DNA of 64,000 nt. Source: Candidatus Limnocylindrales bacterium (lineage in GTDB: Bacteria; Desulfobacterota; Binatia; UBA1149; CAITLU01). The position numbers and the translations under genes were made by a program. The notes beneath the pieces were generated by a model, which was not told where the DNA came from, searched no databases, and saw only the letters and a list, made by a program, of their open reading frames with translations. This document shows, one piece after another, positions 51,218-63,400 of this stretch. The stretch's first letter is position 1. Every line of letters starts with the position of its first letter. The stretch covers positions 1 through 64,000 of the forward strand of contig DATNBU010000008.1 of assembly GCA_035571835.1 (NCBI GenBank). Reading direction: 5' to 3'.

Positions 51218-54200
51218 ATGGTCGCCTCGTTGCGCACGCTTACGCGAAGACGTTCGGCGTTCATTGCCGGCCTGGTTGCTGCACTCGCTCCGTGCGTTTC
51301 GCACGCCGCGCTCCGTGCCATCGGTCATGAATTCCGGCCGACGACCGACGAGCGCACGCGCGAGTTCGCATGTCCGGCCGGAGACGGCACCACCGGCTTC
51401 GTCGAGTTCCGTTGCCAGGAATCGCAGCCCGGGCACTGCGCCGATCCGAACATTGGAACACTGTTTGCCACATGGCGTTCGGCCGACGGCAACGCCGTCG
51501 CGGAACCGATCGAGATCGGAATGGTGTACGGCTCGTCCGGGATTCCGTACGACTGCGCTGCGGACGGCCGGATCGTGGTGCTGCGAGAAGGCTATCTTCG
51601 ATTGATCGACCGCAACGGCTTCCTCGAAGTTTCCACTGCGATCTGTGGCGGCGGCCCTTGCTGGGGACCGTTCGCGCTGACCGCGACGAACGACGGGTTT
51701 TTCGTGATGTGGAGCGACTACACCCGCGGCCTGGTCGGGCGTTCGTTCGGCGGTGACGGCGTGGCGACGACTGCGCCACGTCTTCTTTTCAAGCAGGACC
51801 GCCTGTCCGTCCTGCTGGCGGCCAACGGCCTTCTTCAATCGGACGGCAGCATCGTCGTCGCATGGCGCGAGGGCACCTCGGCAGTCTCCGCGATGCTGGT
51901 GCATCCGGGCGGAACGGCCGATCCGCCGGTTCCCGCAAGCGAATTTCCATATCTGGATCAGGTTGCTCCACTCGTGCTCGTTCGCGAAGACGGCGATCGC
52001 AGCATCGTTGCATGGCAGAACGTTGCGGAGCAGGCCGGCTGGGTTGCACGCCGAATCGTGTCGGGCGATGCCCCGGTGACGACCACGAGCACGACGACGA
52101 CCACGCTCGAGCCCGACGCCGAGGTCTTCGAAAAGCCGATCTCGCTCGGTACGACGCCAGCCGGCGACGACACGTACTTCCTGGCGCGGCCCGGACTGAT
52201 CGGCGACGTGCACGGCCGGTGGGCAGCGACATGGCCGGATTACAGCCCAGCCGACGAATACGATGAGATGGAAACCAGCATCGCGAGCTCGCGCGACGGC
52301 GCGTTGCAATGGTCCCTTTCCGAAACGTTTCATTTCGACCCTTACGATTCTCGGCTCGGCGCAACGATCGCGACCGACGGCGACAGCGTGGCGCTTGCCG
52401 CATGGCCGCGCCGGGATGGTGCGATCCTGCTGCGCCAGTCGGCCGACGGTGGTCAGACGTGGAGCGAGGATTCGGTTCTGTACGCCGGGGTCGGCTTCGT
52501 CGAGGGCTTCTTCGGCGGGTACGTCGGGATCTCCGACATCGCGCTGACCCCTGGCGGCGACGGCGTCTGGCTCGCGACGTGGAGCGAAGCCGTCGTCGAG
52601 TACGTGTCCTGCTGGGAGGATCCCGGCTGCATCGACTACAAGGACAAAGTGCTCATCTGCGCGCTGCGTTCGGCACGCTCGTTCGATGCGGGATCGTCAT
52701 GGACCGAAGCGACGACGATAGCCGCCGGCGTGTGCGGCGAGCGCGACCTCGCCGTCGCGACCGACAAAGACGGCCAGTGGCTCGCGATCTGGAGAGACTG
52801 GCATTGGGATGGACCCGACTCGGTCGCCGGAGCGTGGTCGTCCGACAACGGACAAACCTGGTCGGAGCAGGAAGTCATAGCTGCAGACGTACGCCTGCCT
52901 CAGCGCGCTCTTTCGGTCGCGGCCGACGAAGACCAATGGGTCATCGCATTCGCACGCGCCGACTGGGATGAGGTGACCGCCTCGCTGAACTCCAACATTT
53001 ATGTTTCCCGGCGCGACAGCGGCGGCGGGGAATGGAGCGATCCTGCCGGCATCGCACCGTGGAACGGCGAGACTCCCGTGCGCGACCTCTATCCTTCGCT
53101 CGAGGCCGCCGGCGACGGACTGTTCGGCCTCGCGTGGTCGTCGCATTCGGCCGGCGCGGGCCTCGATGCGGATATCGTCGCATCGTTCTCGCACGATGGC
53201 GCAGCGTCCTGGACGGGCCCGCGGCTGGTCGATCCGGAGGCGCGCGAGGATCCGGCCAAGGATCTCAATCCGGAGCTGGTCCGCGCGGGCGAAGCATGGG
53301 GCGTCGCGTGGCGTGCGCGAGAGTCGTCGAGCAACGTGATCCGGTTCGCGAGAACGCGCGGAAGCTGCGGCAACGGCGAGCCCGACGAGCCCGAGCAGTG
53401 CGACGACGGCAACGACGTAGACGCCGACGGATGCGATCGCACCTGCCGCCCGACGGGATGCGGCAGCTTTGTCGTGACCGGCGATGAGCAATGCGACGAC
53501 GGCAACACGACCGACACCGACTCGTGCGTCGATTGCCGCGACGCCTTCTGCGGCGACGGATTCGTCGAAGCCGGACACGAGGAATGCGACGACGCGAACG
53601 ATGTCGATGGTGACGGCTGCCTGAACGACTGCCGGGTGGCCAGGTGCGGCGATGCCGTGGTTCGCGCCGGCGTCGAGACGTGCGACGACGGCGATACCAG
53701 CGGCAACAACGACTCGTGCCTGTCCGACTGCAGCCTTCCGGTCTGCGGCGACGGCTACGTCGAGATCGGTCCCGAGGAATGCGACGACGGCAACCTCGCC
53801 GACGGCGACGGCTGCACGAGCCGGTGCGTGCTCGATCCGGATTGCGGGTTCTTCAGCCGCTCCGGCCTGCGTGTGACGGCAACGGATGCGCTCAAGGTGC
53901 TCAAGCGGGCGACGGGTCTCGCGACGCGCTGCCCGCTGCGAAACTGCGATCGCAACGGCGACGATCGCGTGACCGCCAGCGATGCGCTCGCCGCGCTTCG
54001 CTCCGCCGTCGGCCTGTTCGCCGAGGGCTGCTCGCTGCCGACCGGCCTCGTCGTGCGAATGACGTCGGACGAGAAGCTCGGCGCCGTCGAGTTTTCCCTG
54101 CGCTTCGCCGACGCGGCCGGATTCATTCCCGCGAAGGGCGATGGCAAGCCGCGGTGTACGATCAAGGTCGGTGCACCGACGCTTTCCGCCATCGGATGGG

Positions 54201-54397
54201 ACGACCGGCACGAGGTCGTGGCGGTCTCCATCGTCTCGGTCGTCGGCGTGCAGGGACCGGCGACGCTCGTCGAGTGCTCGTACGATCCGGTCTCCGGCCC
54301 GTCGCTGCGCGACTTCCAGCTGACCGTGCAGCATGCGACCTCGTCGACGGGATCGGCGCTCGATCCGCTGCCGACCCTCGTCGTCGAGACGCGCTGA
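51218..54397 (+). CDS. secreted BNR-type beta-propeller protein with DUF4215, dockerin-like and cohesin-like C-terminus
   Basis: 1059 residues. The signal peptide is AFIAGLVAALAPCVSHA. Residues ~30-285 form a beta-rich head, followed by a Thr linker (TTTSTTTTTLEPD, ~288-300). Residues ~310-710 carry sialidase-type BNR/Asp-box repeats (SADGGQTWSED, FDAGSSWTEA, SSDNGQTWSEQ, SHDGAASWTG). Residues ~715-880 are DUF4215 repeats (CDDGND-DADGC). Residues ~885-945 hold paired calcium loops with DALKVLKRATGL and NGDDRVTASDALAALRSAVGL (dockerin-like), and ~950-1059 is a cohesin-like beta sandwich (EFSLRFADAAGF...). The propeller may be glycan-binding or sialidase-like, but no full catalytic set is evident. 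It is convergent with the giant surface protein; stops are nine bases apart. Confidence 0.8.
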   Translation: MVASLRTLTRRRSAFIAGLVAALAPCVSHAALRAIGHEFRPTTDERTREFACPAGDGTTGFVEFRCQESQPGHCADPNIGTLFATWRSADGNAVAEPIEIGMVYGSSGIPYDCAADGRIVVLREGYLRLIDRNGFLEVSTAICGGGPCWGPFALTATNDGFFVMWSDYTRGLVGRSFGGDGVATTAPRLLFKQDRLSVLLAANGLLQSDGSIVVAWREGTSAVSAMLVHPGGTADPPVPASEFPYLDQVAPLVLVREDGDRSIVAWQNVAEQAGWVARRIVSGDAPVTTTSTTTTTLEPDAEVFEKPISLGTTPAGDDTYFLARPGLIGDVHGRWAATWPDYSPADEYDEMETSIASSRDGALQWSLSETFHFDPYDSRLGATIATDGDSVALAAWPRRDGAILLRQSADGGQTWSEDSVLYAGVGFVEGFFGGYVGISDIALTPGGDGVWLATWSEAVVEYVSCWEDPGCIDYKDKVLICALRSARSFDAGSSWTEATTIAAGVCGERDLAVATDKDGQWLAIWRDWHWDGPDSVAGAWSSDNGQTWSEQEVIAADVRLPQRALSVAADEDQWVIAFARADWDEVTASLNSNIYVSRRDSGGGEWSDPAGIAPWNGETPVRDLYPSLEAAGDGLFGLAWSSHSAGAGLDADIVASFSHDGAASWTGPRLVDPEAREDPAKDLNPELVRAGEAWGVAWRARESSSNVIRFARTRGSCGNGEPDEPEQCDDGNDVDADGCDRTCRPTGCGSFVVTGDEQCDDGNTTDTDSCVDCRDAFCGDGFVEAGHEECDDANDVDGDGCLNDCRVARCGDAVVRAGVETCDDGDTSGNNDSCLSDCSLPVCGDGYVEIGPEECDDGNLADGDGCTSRCVLDPDCGFFSRSGLRVTATDALKVLKRATGLATRCPLRNCDRNGDDRVTASDALAALRSAVGLFAEGCSLPTGLVVRMTSDEKLGAVEFSLRFADAAGFIPAKGDGKPRCTIKVGAPTLSAIGWDDRHEVVAVSIVSVVGVQGPATLVECSYDPVSGPSLRDFQLTVQHATSSTGSALDPLPTLVVETR

Positions 54398-54406
54398 GAC
54401 GCTTCG

Positions 54407-57400
54407 CTACTGCCCGTACGCCTGCTGCATCGTCAGGTACCACGCGCCGGGCTTGCCGAGCCAGTCGGCGGTCAGGTACGCGGTGTCGTCGCCGATGTAG
54501 ATCTGCGACGTCATCGTCGCCTCGGTCGCCACCGTCAGGTCACCGTACGTGATGATCGTGAACGGGTACGACGTCGCGCCGTCCTTCTCGATGCGCTGGT
54601 GGATGCCGAGACGGTAGATGCCGTACGGAGACGGCTGATTCTTCACGGTCGTGTCCTTGTAGACCCAGCGCTTCAGCTCACCGCGCACGCCTTCGACCAT
54701 CACGCCCGGATCGAGCTCGACCGAGTAGATGAGGCCCGTCGAGTTCGACAGTGTGAACTTGATGCCGTCGTCGGTCGGATTCGCGTCCGTCGACGGGATG
54801 AAGCGCCCGTGGATCTTGATCCGGGTGTTGCTGATCCGGGCCGGGTCGTTGAGGATCGCGACGCACGCCGGAGCGAGCTGGCAGTTGCCGTCGCAGCTCT
54901 GGAATCCGCTGACCTGGCAGGCCGGATCGGCGCAGTCGACTGCGAGGTTGCCGTCGTCGTCGATGCCGTTGTTGCAGATCTCGGCATCGGGCGGATCGCA
55001 GTCTTCGCCGGCGTCGACGATACCGTTTTCGCACGTGGCGCTCGCGCTCACGTCCGTAGGCTCGCTGTCGAAATTGTCCGAGACCACGGCATCGGCCGAT
55101 GCAGAGGCCACGAACGCATCGTTGCAGACGTCCTCGAGATCGTCGCAGTCGCCGTCCTGCCTCGTCGAGTCGACCGGTGCGTCGGCAGCGATGGTGACGA
55201 CGACGTTCACGGTCGCCGAGCCGGCGTTCGCGATCGTGCCGACCGGGCACGTCAGCGACGTGCCGATGCTCGATGAGCGTACCGTGCATCCCGCATCGTC
55301 GCTGACGTATGTCATTTCCGGATCGAGCAGGTCGTAGACGACGACGCCGGTCGCGGCATCCGGTCCGGCGTTGCTGACGACGATCTGGTACGTGACCGCA
55401 TCGCCCGGCTGCACCGGCTCGACGGCCAGATCGCTCTTGACGAGCGACAGTGCCGACGACGTCGTGGTCGTGACGACGTCGGTCGAGACGTCGGCGACGT
55501 TGTTCGACGGATCCGGGTCGGTCTGGTCGGCGCTGACCGATGCGCGGTTGCACATGTCCTCGGCGCCCGAGCACGGCACGCCCGAGGCGGAGCTCGCCGT
55601 CGGCGCCGACGGATCGACGCGCACGACGATGTCGAACGCGACGGTCTCACCGGCAGCCATGTCGCCGATCGGGCACGTCAGCATGCCGGTCGGAGCTTCG
55701 GTGCACGCGAGCGTGCCGCCGACGTACGTCATGTACGCGTCGAGCGTGTCGACGACCTGGACGCCGGTGGCGGCATCCGGGCCGTTGTTGGTGACGCTGA
55801 TCGTGTACGTCGCAAACGCTCCGGCCTGGACCGGGCTCGACACGTCGGTCTTCGTGATCGACAGGTCGGCCGGATCGGTCGCAATCGTGCGCACGTTGGT
55901 CGGCTCGCTGTCACTGTTGTTCGACGGGAACGCGTCAGTTTCGGTCGCGGCAACGGTTGCGTTGTTGCAGAGGTCCTCGCTGCCGTTGCACACGCCGTTC
56001 TCGCGCGAGCGCGACGTCTGCGCCGTGCCGCTGGTATGGACGATCACGTGGAACGTCAGCGAGGCGCCCGGCGCGAGAGAGCCGATCGGGCACGTGAGCG
56101 TGTTCGGCTGCGTCTCGGTGCAGCCGAGATCGTCGCTCACGTAGGACGTATCGGAGTCGAGCACGTCGACGACCGTCACGTTGGTCGCGGTGCCGGAGCC
56201 GTCGTTGGCGACCATCAGCGTGTACGCGAAGTCCTCGTTCAGGTTGACGCCGGTACCGGCGTCGCTCTTGACGAGGCGCAGGTCGACGGTCGCGACGTCG
56301 GTCGGCTCGCTGTCGGAGTTGTTCGACGGCACCGGATCGACCTGGTCGGAGCTGACCGTCACGCGGTTGCAGAGATCCTCCGCACCGGTGCACGTGCCGT
56401 TCTCACGCGTGCCGCTCGACGGCGCAGTCGGCCCGACGAGGACCGTGACCGTGAAGCTTGCCGAGGCACCCGACGCAATCGATCCGACGTTGCACGTGAG
56501 CCTGCCGACCGGGCTCTGCGTGCAGCCCGCGCTGTCGGACACGTACGTGGTGTTCGGATCGAGCGTGTCGACGGCCGTCACGTTGGTCGCCGTACGCGGC
56601 CCGTTGTTGGTCACGTTGATCGTGTAGGTGACGCTGCTGCCGCGCGCGACGGTCGCGCCGGCGTCGCTCTTGGTGACCGCGAGGTCGGCCGTGGCGGCAA
56701 GCGGCACCGACGCATCGTCGCTGTTGTTGCCCGGGACGGGATCCGGCGTCGTCGACGAGACGGTCGCCGTATTGACGATCGGATCCGGCGACGTGTATCC
56801 GGCCGGAACCGTGTACGTCGACGTGATCGTGCGCGTCGCTCCCGAGGCGAGCGTGCCGAGCGAGCACGGATACGCCGTTGCGCAAGCGCCTGAGTTGCTC
56901 GCGAACAGCAGACCGGACGGAGTCGGATCGGCGACGACCACGTTCTGTGCGTTCGACGGTCCGTGGTTCGTCACGACGACCGTAAACACCACGTTCGCAC
57001 CCGCTACGGCCTGCGCCGGACCGCTCTTGACGATCTCTACGTCTGCCGTCGGGCTGATCGGCACGGTGGCCGTATCCGTGTTGTCCGACGGATCGGGATC
57101 CGCCACGTCGTTGGAGAACACGCTCGCGGTATTGCTGATCGGATCGGGCGACGTGTACGACGACGGCACCGAGTACGTCACCGTGAGGTCGACCGATCCG
57201 CCGACCGCGAGGCTCGCGATCGTGCACGGCAGCGTCGAGCAGCCGCCGCCGGTGACGGAGACCAGCGTGAGCCCGCCCGGCGTAGGATCCGTGACGACGT
57301 CGTTGGTCGCGACGGCGGGTCCCGCGTTCGCGATGTGCAGCGTGAAGACCACATTCTGCCCGGGCATCGCCGAAGCGGGCCCGGATTTGACGATCGACAG

Positions 57401-60400
57401 GTCGGCCTGCACGAACGAGATGTTCGTCGACTGGCCGTCGCTGTTGTCTGCGAGGCTGGTCTCGAGCGTCGAGGTCGAGACCGATGCCGTGTTCACGATC
57501 GGGTCCGGCGTCGTGTAGCCGCCCGGCACCGAGTACGTGGCCGTGATCGCGACCGAGCCGCTGGCCGCGATGGTTCCCACCGAGCACGGGAATCCGGAAG
57601 CGCACGGCGCCGACGCCGACACGAACGTGAGGCCGGTCGGCGTGGGATCGGTGATGACCACGTTCGCGGCAGGCTGCGCGCCGTTGGTCACGGTGATCGT
57701 GTAGACGATGTTGCTTCCCGGCGTCACCGCGCCCGGTCCGGTCTTGTCGAGGACGAGGTTCGTCACCGGCACGAAGCCGAAGTCGATGCCGCTCGTGGCA
57801 AGCGCATCGTCCGTCGTGTCGGTCACGCCCTGCATGGGCGTTACCGGCGCGCCGGACGGATCGTTCGAGTCGAGCTGCGGATTGCCGCCGGCTCCGACCG
57901 GGCTTGCGACGAAATCGGCCGGAGTCGCGACCGTGACCTCGTACGTGGGCTCGCCGGCGCCGACGCCGTCGAAACTCTCGTCGAGCAGCAGGTTGCCGAA
58001 CGAGTACGCGCCCTGCGCGTCGGTCACGGTGACGACGGTCGTCACGTCGCCGTTCGGATACGTGATCGTCAGCGTGACGGCGACGCCCGCAATGCCCGTC
58101 TCGGACGGATCCTGGATGCCGTCGCCATCGGTGTCGTTGAAGACGAAGTTGCCGAACGCCGCGCCCGGCGCGAAGTAGCCGAAGTCGCCCGTCGTATTCG
58201 TTGCTCCGCCGCTTACCGTCACCGAGTAGCCGGCGACCTGGCTGTTGTTGTCGGCGCCGGGGTTCGGCCCGGTGGATTTGACGAGGCCGCCGAGCACGTT
58301 GCCGGCCTCGGACACTTCGACGGTATAGGTGCCGTCCGGAAGCCCGCCGAAGCTGTAGTTGCCCGACGCGTCGGTCGTCGTCGTGCCGACGACGTTGCCG
58401 TCCTGATCGCGCAGGATCACGGTGATGCCGGCGTATCCGCCGGTTTCGCCGCCGCCGCGCGTGCCGTTGCCGTTCGCGTCGTTGAAGATCGTTCCGCCGA
58501 TCGTGTTCGGCGTGGCGGCTTCATACGCGAAGTCCTGATCGAACGTGACTCCGTTTGCGAAGGCCGTCAGATCGACGGTTGCTTCCTCGTCGAAGCCGCC
58601 GTCCGGATCGACGCTGTTCGTCATGCCGGCGCCGCCGTTAGGCAGCGTCGCGTGATCGACTGCGACGACGTACGTCGCAGTCGAATCGAGACCGCCGAAC
58701 ACGTACTGGCCGTTCGCGTTGGTCACGGCGCTCGCGATCAGCGTCGTGCCGTCGGACGCGTACAGGTTTACCGTAACGCCTTCGATGCCTTCGCCCGCGT
58801 CGGCGATGCCGTCGTTGTCGCGGTCGAGGAAGATCGTGTCGCCGATCAGGCCGTCGCCCGGATCGTGGCCCGCCGGTGCGAAGCCGAAGTCCTGCGTCAG
58901 GTTGTCTGCGCCCGCGAGCACGACCGTGCTCAGGCGGTCGTTGCCACCGTCCGGATCGCCGGTGTTGGCCGAGGCGCCGGCGAGGATGTTGGCCGAATCC
59001 GTCACGACCACCGAGTAGATGCCGTCGGCGAGGCCCGGGAACGTGTACTCGCCGTTGGCGTCGGTCACGGTGGACGCGACGACGTTGCCGCTCGCGTCGA
59101 CGAGGACGATCGTCACGTTCGCGATGCCCGGCTCGCCCGGATCGCGCACGCCGTCGGCGTCGGCATCGAGGTAGATCGTGTTGCCGATCGTGTGGCCGCC
59201 CGGCAGCGGGAAGCCGAAATCGCCGGTCACGTAGACGTCGCCCGGTGCGAGCACGATCGGGTTCGACGTAGTGTCGCCGTCGCTATCCGGATCACCGGTC
59301 GGCGTGGAACTGTAGCCGGCCGGCAGCGTCGACGTGACCACGTCGATCACGTACGCGCCCGCAGCGAGGCCGTCGAAGTAGTAGTGACCGGCAGCATCCG
59401 TCGTCGTGGTGAGCGCGGCGTTGTCGCCCGCACCGCCGTACACGCCGTCGCCGTTGTCGTCACTCAGCAGCCGCACCGTCACGTCCGCGATTCCGGCTTC
59501 GCCGAAATCCTCGACGCCATCCATGTCCGCGTCGTTCCAGATGCGATCGCCGATCATGCCCGTCGCGCCCGGCGCCGGGTTCGTCGACGTGCCCGGCGCA
59601 ACCCAGTTGAAGCCGAAGTCGCCGCTGTCGTTGAACACGCCCGCGGCCACGGTGATCGACGTCTCGCCGTCCGGCGCTGTCGTGCCGTCGTCGAGGTCGT
59701 AGGTCGGGTTCGCGGCAAGCCCTGCCGGCAGCGTCGTCGTATCGACTCGCACGACGTAAGTGCCCGCGGCCAGGTCGGCGAAGATGTAGCGCCCGTCGGT
59801 GTCGGTGGTGGTCGCCGTGATCAGCACGGTGCCCGTCGCATCGTAGAGACGGACGATGACGCCCGCGAGGCCGTCCTCGCCGGCGTCCTGCACGCCGTCG
59901 CCGTCTTCGTCGAGCCACAGGCGGTCGCCGATGAACGACGGGGCTGCGGCGCGCGCATCCTGGTCGTCGTCGCTGTTGTTTGCCGGCACCGGATCGGTGA
60001 CTCCTGGAGGCGCAGTCACCGTGGCGATGTTGACGAGCGGGTCTACCGTTGCGCCCGGCACGATGTCCACGCTGGCGAGATACGTGACGCTCGCTCCGAC
60101 AGGCAGATTGACCGTGTCGGCGATGTCGCCGTTTCCGGATGCGCTGCACGAGCCGCCGCCGGTGCCAGAGCACGTCCACGCGATCGCCGAGATCTGCGGC
60201 GGGAACACGTCGCTCACGCTCGCACCGGTCGCGTTGCTGGGTCCGGCGTTCGAAACGGTGATCGTGTAGGTGAGGCTTCCGCCCGGCACGTAGACGGCGC
60301 TGCCGTCATCCTTGGTGATCGACAGATCGGCGGTCGGCGTGACCGGCGACGTCGCGGTGTCGGCATTCGGGAACACGCCCGGATCCGGCGTCGTCGAGCT

Positions 60401-63400
60401 CGCGGTTGCGGTGTTGCTGACCGGATTCGGCGCGGTGTAGCCGGACGGCACCGAGTACGTGACGTTGATCGTTGCGGTTGCGCTTGCGGCGAGAGTGCCG
60501 ATCGAGCACGGGAAGCCGGCGGCACACGGCGCCGTCGCCGAGACGAACGTCAGGCCGGACGGAGTCGGATCGGCGATGCTCACGTTCTGCGCGGCCGACG
60601 GCCCGTGGTTCGTGAGCGTCACCGTAAACACCGCATTGCTGCCGGGCGTGACCGATGCGGGAGCAGTTTTCGTCAGCTCGAGATCGGCCGACGGAGCGAG
60701 CGGCACGTTCGCCGTGTCGCTGTTCGGGAACACGCCCGGATCCGGCGTCGTCGAGCTCGCGGTTGCGGTGTTGCTGATCGGGTCGGGCGACGTGTAGCCG
60801 CTCGGCACCGAGTAGGTCACCGTGACCACCGCCGAGCCGGCCGACGCGATCGTGCCGAGCGAGCACGGGAATCCACCGGCGCACGGCGCGGTCGCCGAGA
60901 CGAAGCCGAGACCACTCGGAGTCGGATCGGCCAGGCTCACGTTCTGCGCGTCCGACGGACCGTGGTTGATCACGGTGATCGTGAACGTGGCGTTATTGCC
61001 GGGCACTGCCGAGGCGGGACCGGACTTGAACAGCTCGAGATCGGCGGACGGTACGAGCGGCACGTTCTCGGTGTCGCTGTTCGGGAACACGCCCGGATCC
61101 GGCGTCGTCGAGCTTGCGGTCGCGGTGTTGCTGATCGGATTCGGCGCCGTGTAACCGGCAGGCACCGAATACATCGTCGTGATCGTGGCCGATGCTCCCG
61201 ATGCGAGCGTGCCGAGCGAGCACGGATATGCGGTCGCGCACGCGCCCGAGTTCGACACGAAGCCGAGGCCGGCCGGCGTCGGATCGGCAACGCTCACGTT
61301 CTGCGCATCGGAAGGACCGTGGTTCGTCACGGTGATCGTGAACGCGACGTTGGTGCCCGGCACGGCCGAAGCCGGACCGGTCTTGGTCAGCTCGAGGTCG
61401 GCGGACGGAGCGAGCGGCACGGTTTCGGTGTCCGAATTGTTGGCCGGGTTCGGATCTCCCTGGTCGTTGGAGAACGCGTTCGCTGTATTGCTGATCGGGT
61501 TCGGCGCCGTGTAGCCGGCCGGTACCGCGTACGTCAGCGTCAGGTTCACGAAGCCGCCGTTGAGCAGGCTCGGGATCGTGCAGGGCAGGGCCGAGCAGCC
61601 GCCGCCCGAAACGCTCACGAAGCTGATGCCGCCGGGAGTCACGTCGCTCACCACGACGTTGGTCGCGTTGTCGGGGCCGTTGTTCTGCACGTGCAGCGTA
61701 AATACGACGTTCTGGCCCGGAACGGCCGACGCCGGTCCGGTCTTCGTGATGAGGATGTCCGCCGCGGTGAACGAAAGCGCGGTCGAAGCGCTGTCGCTGT
61801 TGTCGGCGAGGCTCGTCTCCGAAGTGGTCGTCGTCGCCGACGCGGTGTTGACGATCGGATCGGGCGTCGTGTAGCCGCCCGGCACGTTGAACGTGGCCGT
61901 GACGACGACCGAGCTGTTCGCCGCGATCGTGCCGATCGCGCACGGGAAGCCGCCGGCGCACGGCGCGCTGGCCGAAACGAACGTCAGGCCGGCCGGCGTC
62001 GGATCGGCCAGCACGACGCCCAGTGCCGGGGAAGCGCCGTTCGAAACCGTGATCGTGTAGGCCACGTTGTTGCCCGGCGTCACCGCGCCCGGGCCCGCCT
62101 TGTCGACGACGAGGTTGGTCACCGGCGTGAAGCCGAAGTCGACCGTCGCGTCCGTCGCGCCTTGCGTAGGCGTGAAGCCCGCTCCCGCAGGATTGTTCGA
62201 ATCGAGGGCGACGTTGCCGCCCTGTGCGATCGGGCTCGGCGTGAAGTTGGCGGGCGTCGCAACAGTGATCGAGTACGTCGGCTGGGTCGCACCCGTCACG
62301 TCGTAGCTCTCGTCGAGCCTCAAGTTCGTAAACGAGTACGCGCCCGTGCCGCTGGTCACCGTCGATTCGGTCACGACGTTTCCGTTCGGATACGTGATCG
62401 TCAGCGTGACGACTGCGTTCGCGATGCCGACCTCGCCGGCGTCCTGGATGCCGTCGTTGTCGGTGTCGTTGAAGACGAAGTCGCCGACGACCGACACCGG
62501 CGTGTAGTAGCCGAAGTCCGCGGTCGTGTTGGTCTGGCCGCCGGTCACCGTGACGCTGTAGCCCCGGACCTGGCTGTTGTTGTCGGCGCCGGGGTTCGGG
62601 CCCTCGGACTTGGTCTTGCCGCCGAGCACGTTCGCGGTCTCGGAGACGTCGACCGTGTACGTGCCGTTCGGAATGCCGGCGAACGAGTAGTTGCCCGATG
62701 CGTCGGTCGTCGTGGTGGCCACGATGTTGCCGTTCGCATCGCGCAGGATCACCGTCACGCCTGCGTAGCCGGTCGTCTCGCCGGCGCCTTTGGTGCCGTT
62801 GCCGTTGGCGTCGTTGAACACCGTGCCGCTGATCGTGTTCGGCGTGTTCGGGCGGTAGCCGAAGTCCTGCGTGAACGTCGTTGCGCCCGCGAACAGCGTC
62901 AGGTCGACGATCGACTGGCTCGCGATCCCGCCGTCCGGATCGACGGTGTTGGTCATGCCGGCGCCGCCGCCGGGCAGTGTCGTGGTATCGACGCGCACGA
63001 CGTACGTCTTCGTCGCGTCGAGGCCGCCGAACAGATAGCGACCGTTGATGTCGGTGTAGACCGTTGCGACGAGTGTCGTGCCGTTGGCGGCGTACAGGTT
63101 GACGGTCACGCCCTCGAGGCCTTCACCGGCGTCGAAGACGGCGTCGTTGTCGCGGTCGAGATAGATCGTGTCGCCGATCAGGCCGTCGCCCGGCTCGTGT
63201 CCGCCCGGTGCGAAGCCGAAGTCCTGGACTAGGTTGTCGGCGCCCGCGAGCACCACCGTGCTGATGCGATCGAAGCCGCCGTCCGGATCGCCGGTGTTGG
63301 TCGGCGTGTTCGCGAGGACGTTGAACACGTCGGTCACGACCACCGAGTACGTGCCGTTCGCCAGGCCCGGGAAGAGGAAGTTGCCGTTCGCGTCGGTAAT

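Noticed and set aside
50746-51321. 191-codon minus-strand frame upstream of the amidohydrolase
   Set aside because: Overlaps the well-supported BNR gene start and amidohydrolase promoter region, with non-protein-like composition.
41849-54397. A cellulosome
   Set aside because: Only dockerin-like and one possible cohesin-like domain are present, with no scaffoldin or glycoside hydrolase; recorded only as a domain observation.
56963-63232. A 2089-codon open frame on the plus strand antisense to the giant surface gene
   Set aside because: It mirrors the repeat structure of the minus-strand gene, its translation is Arg/Val/Asp-rich without domains, and it arises from GC-rich codon periodicity.
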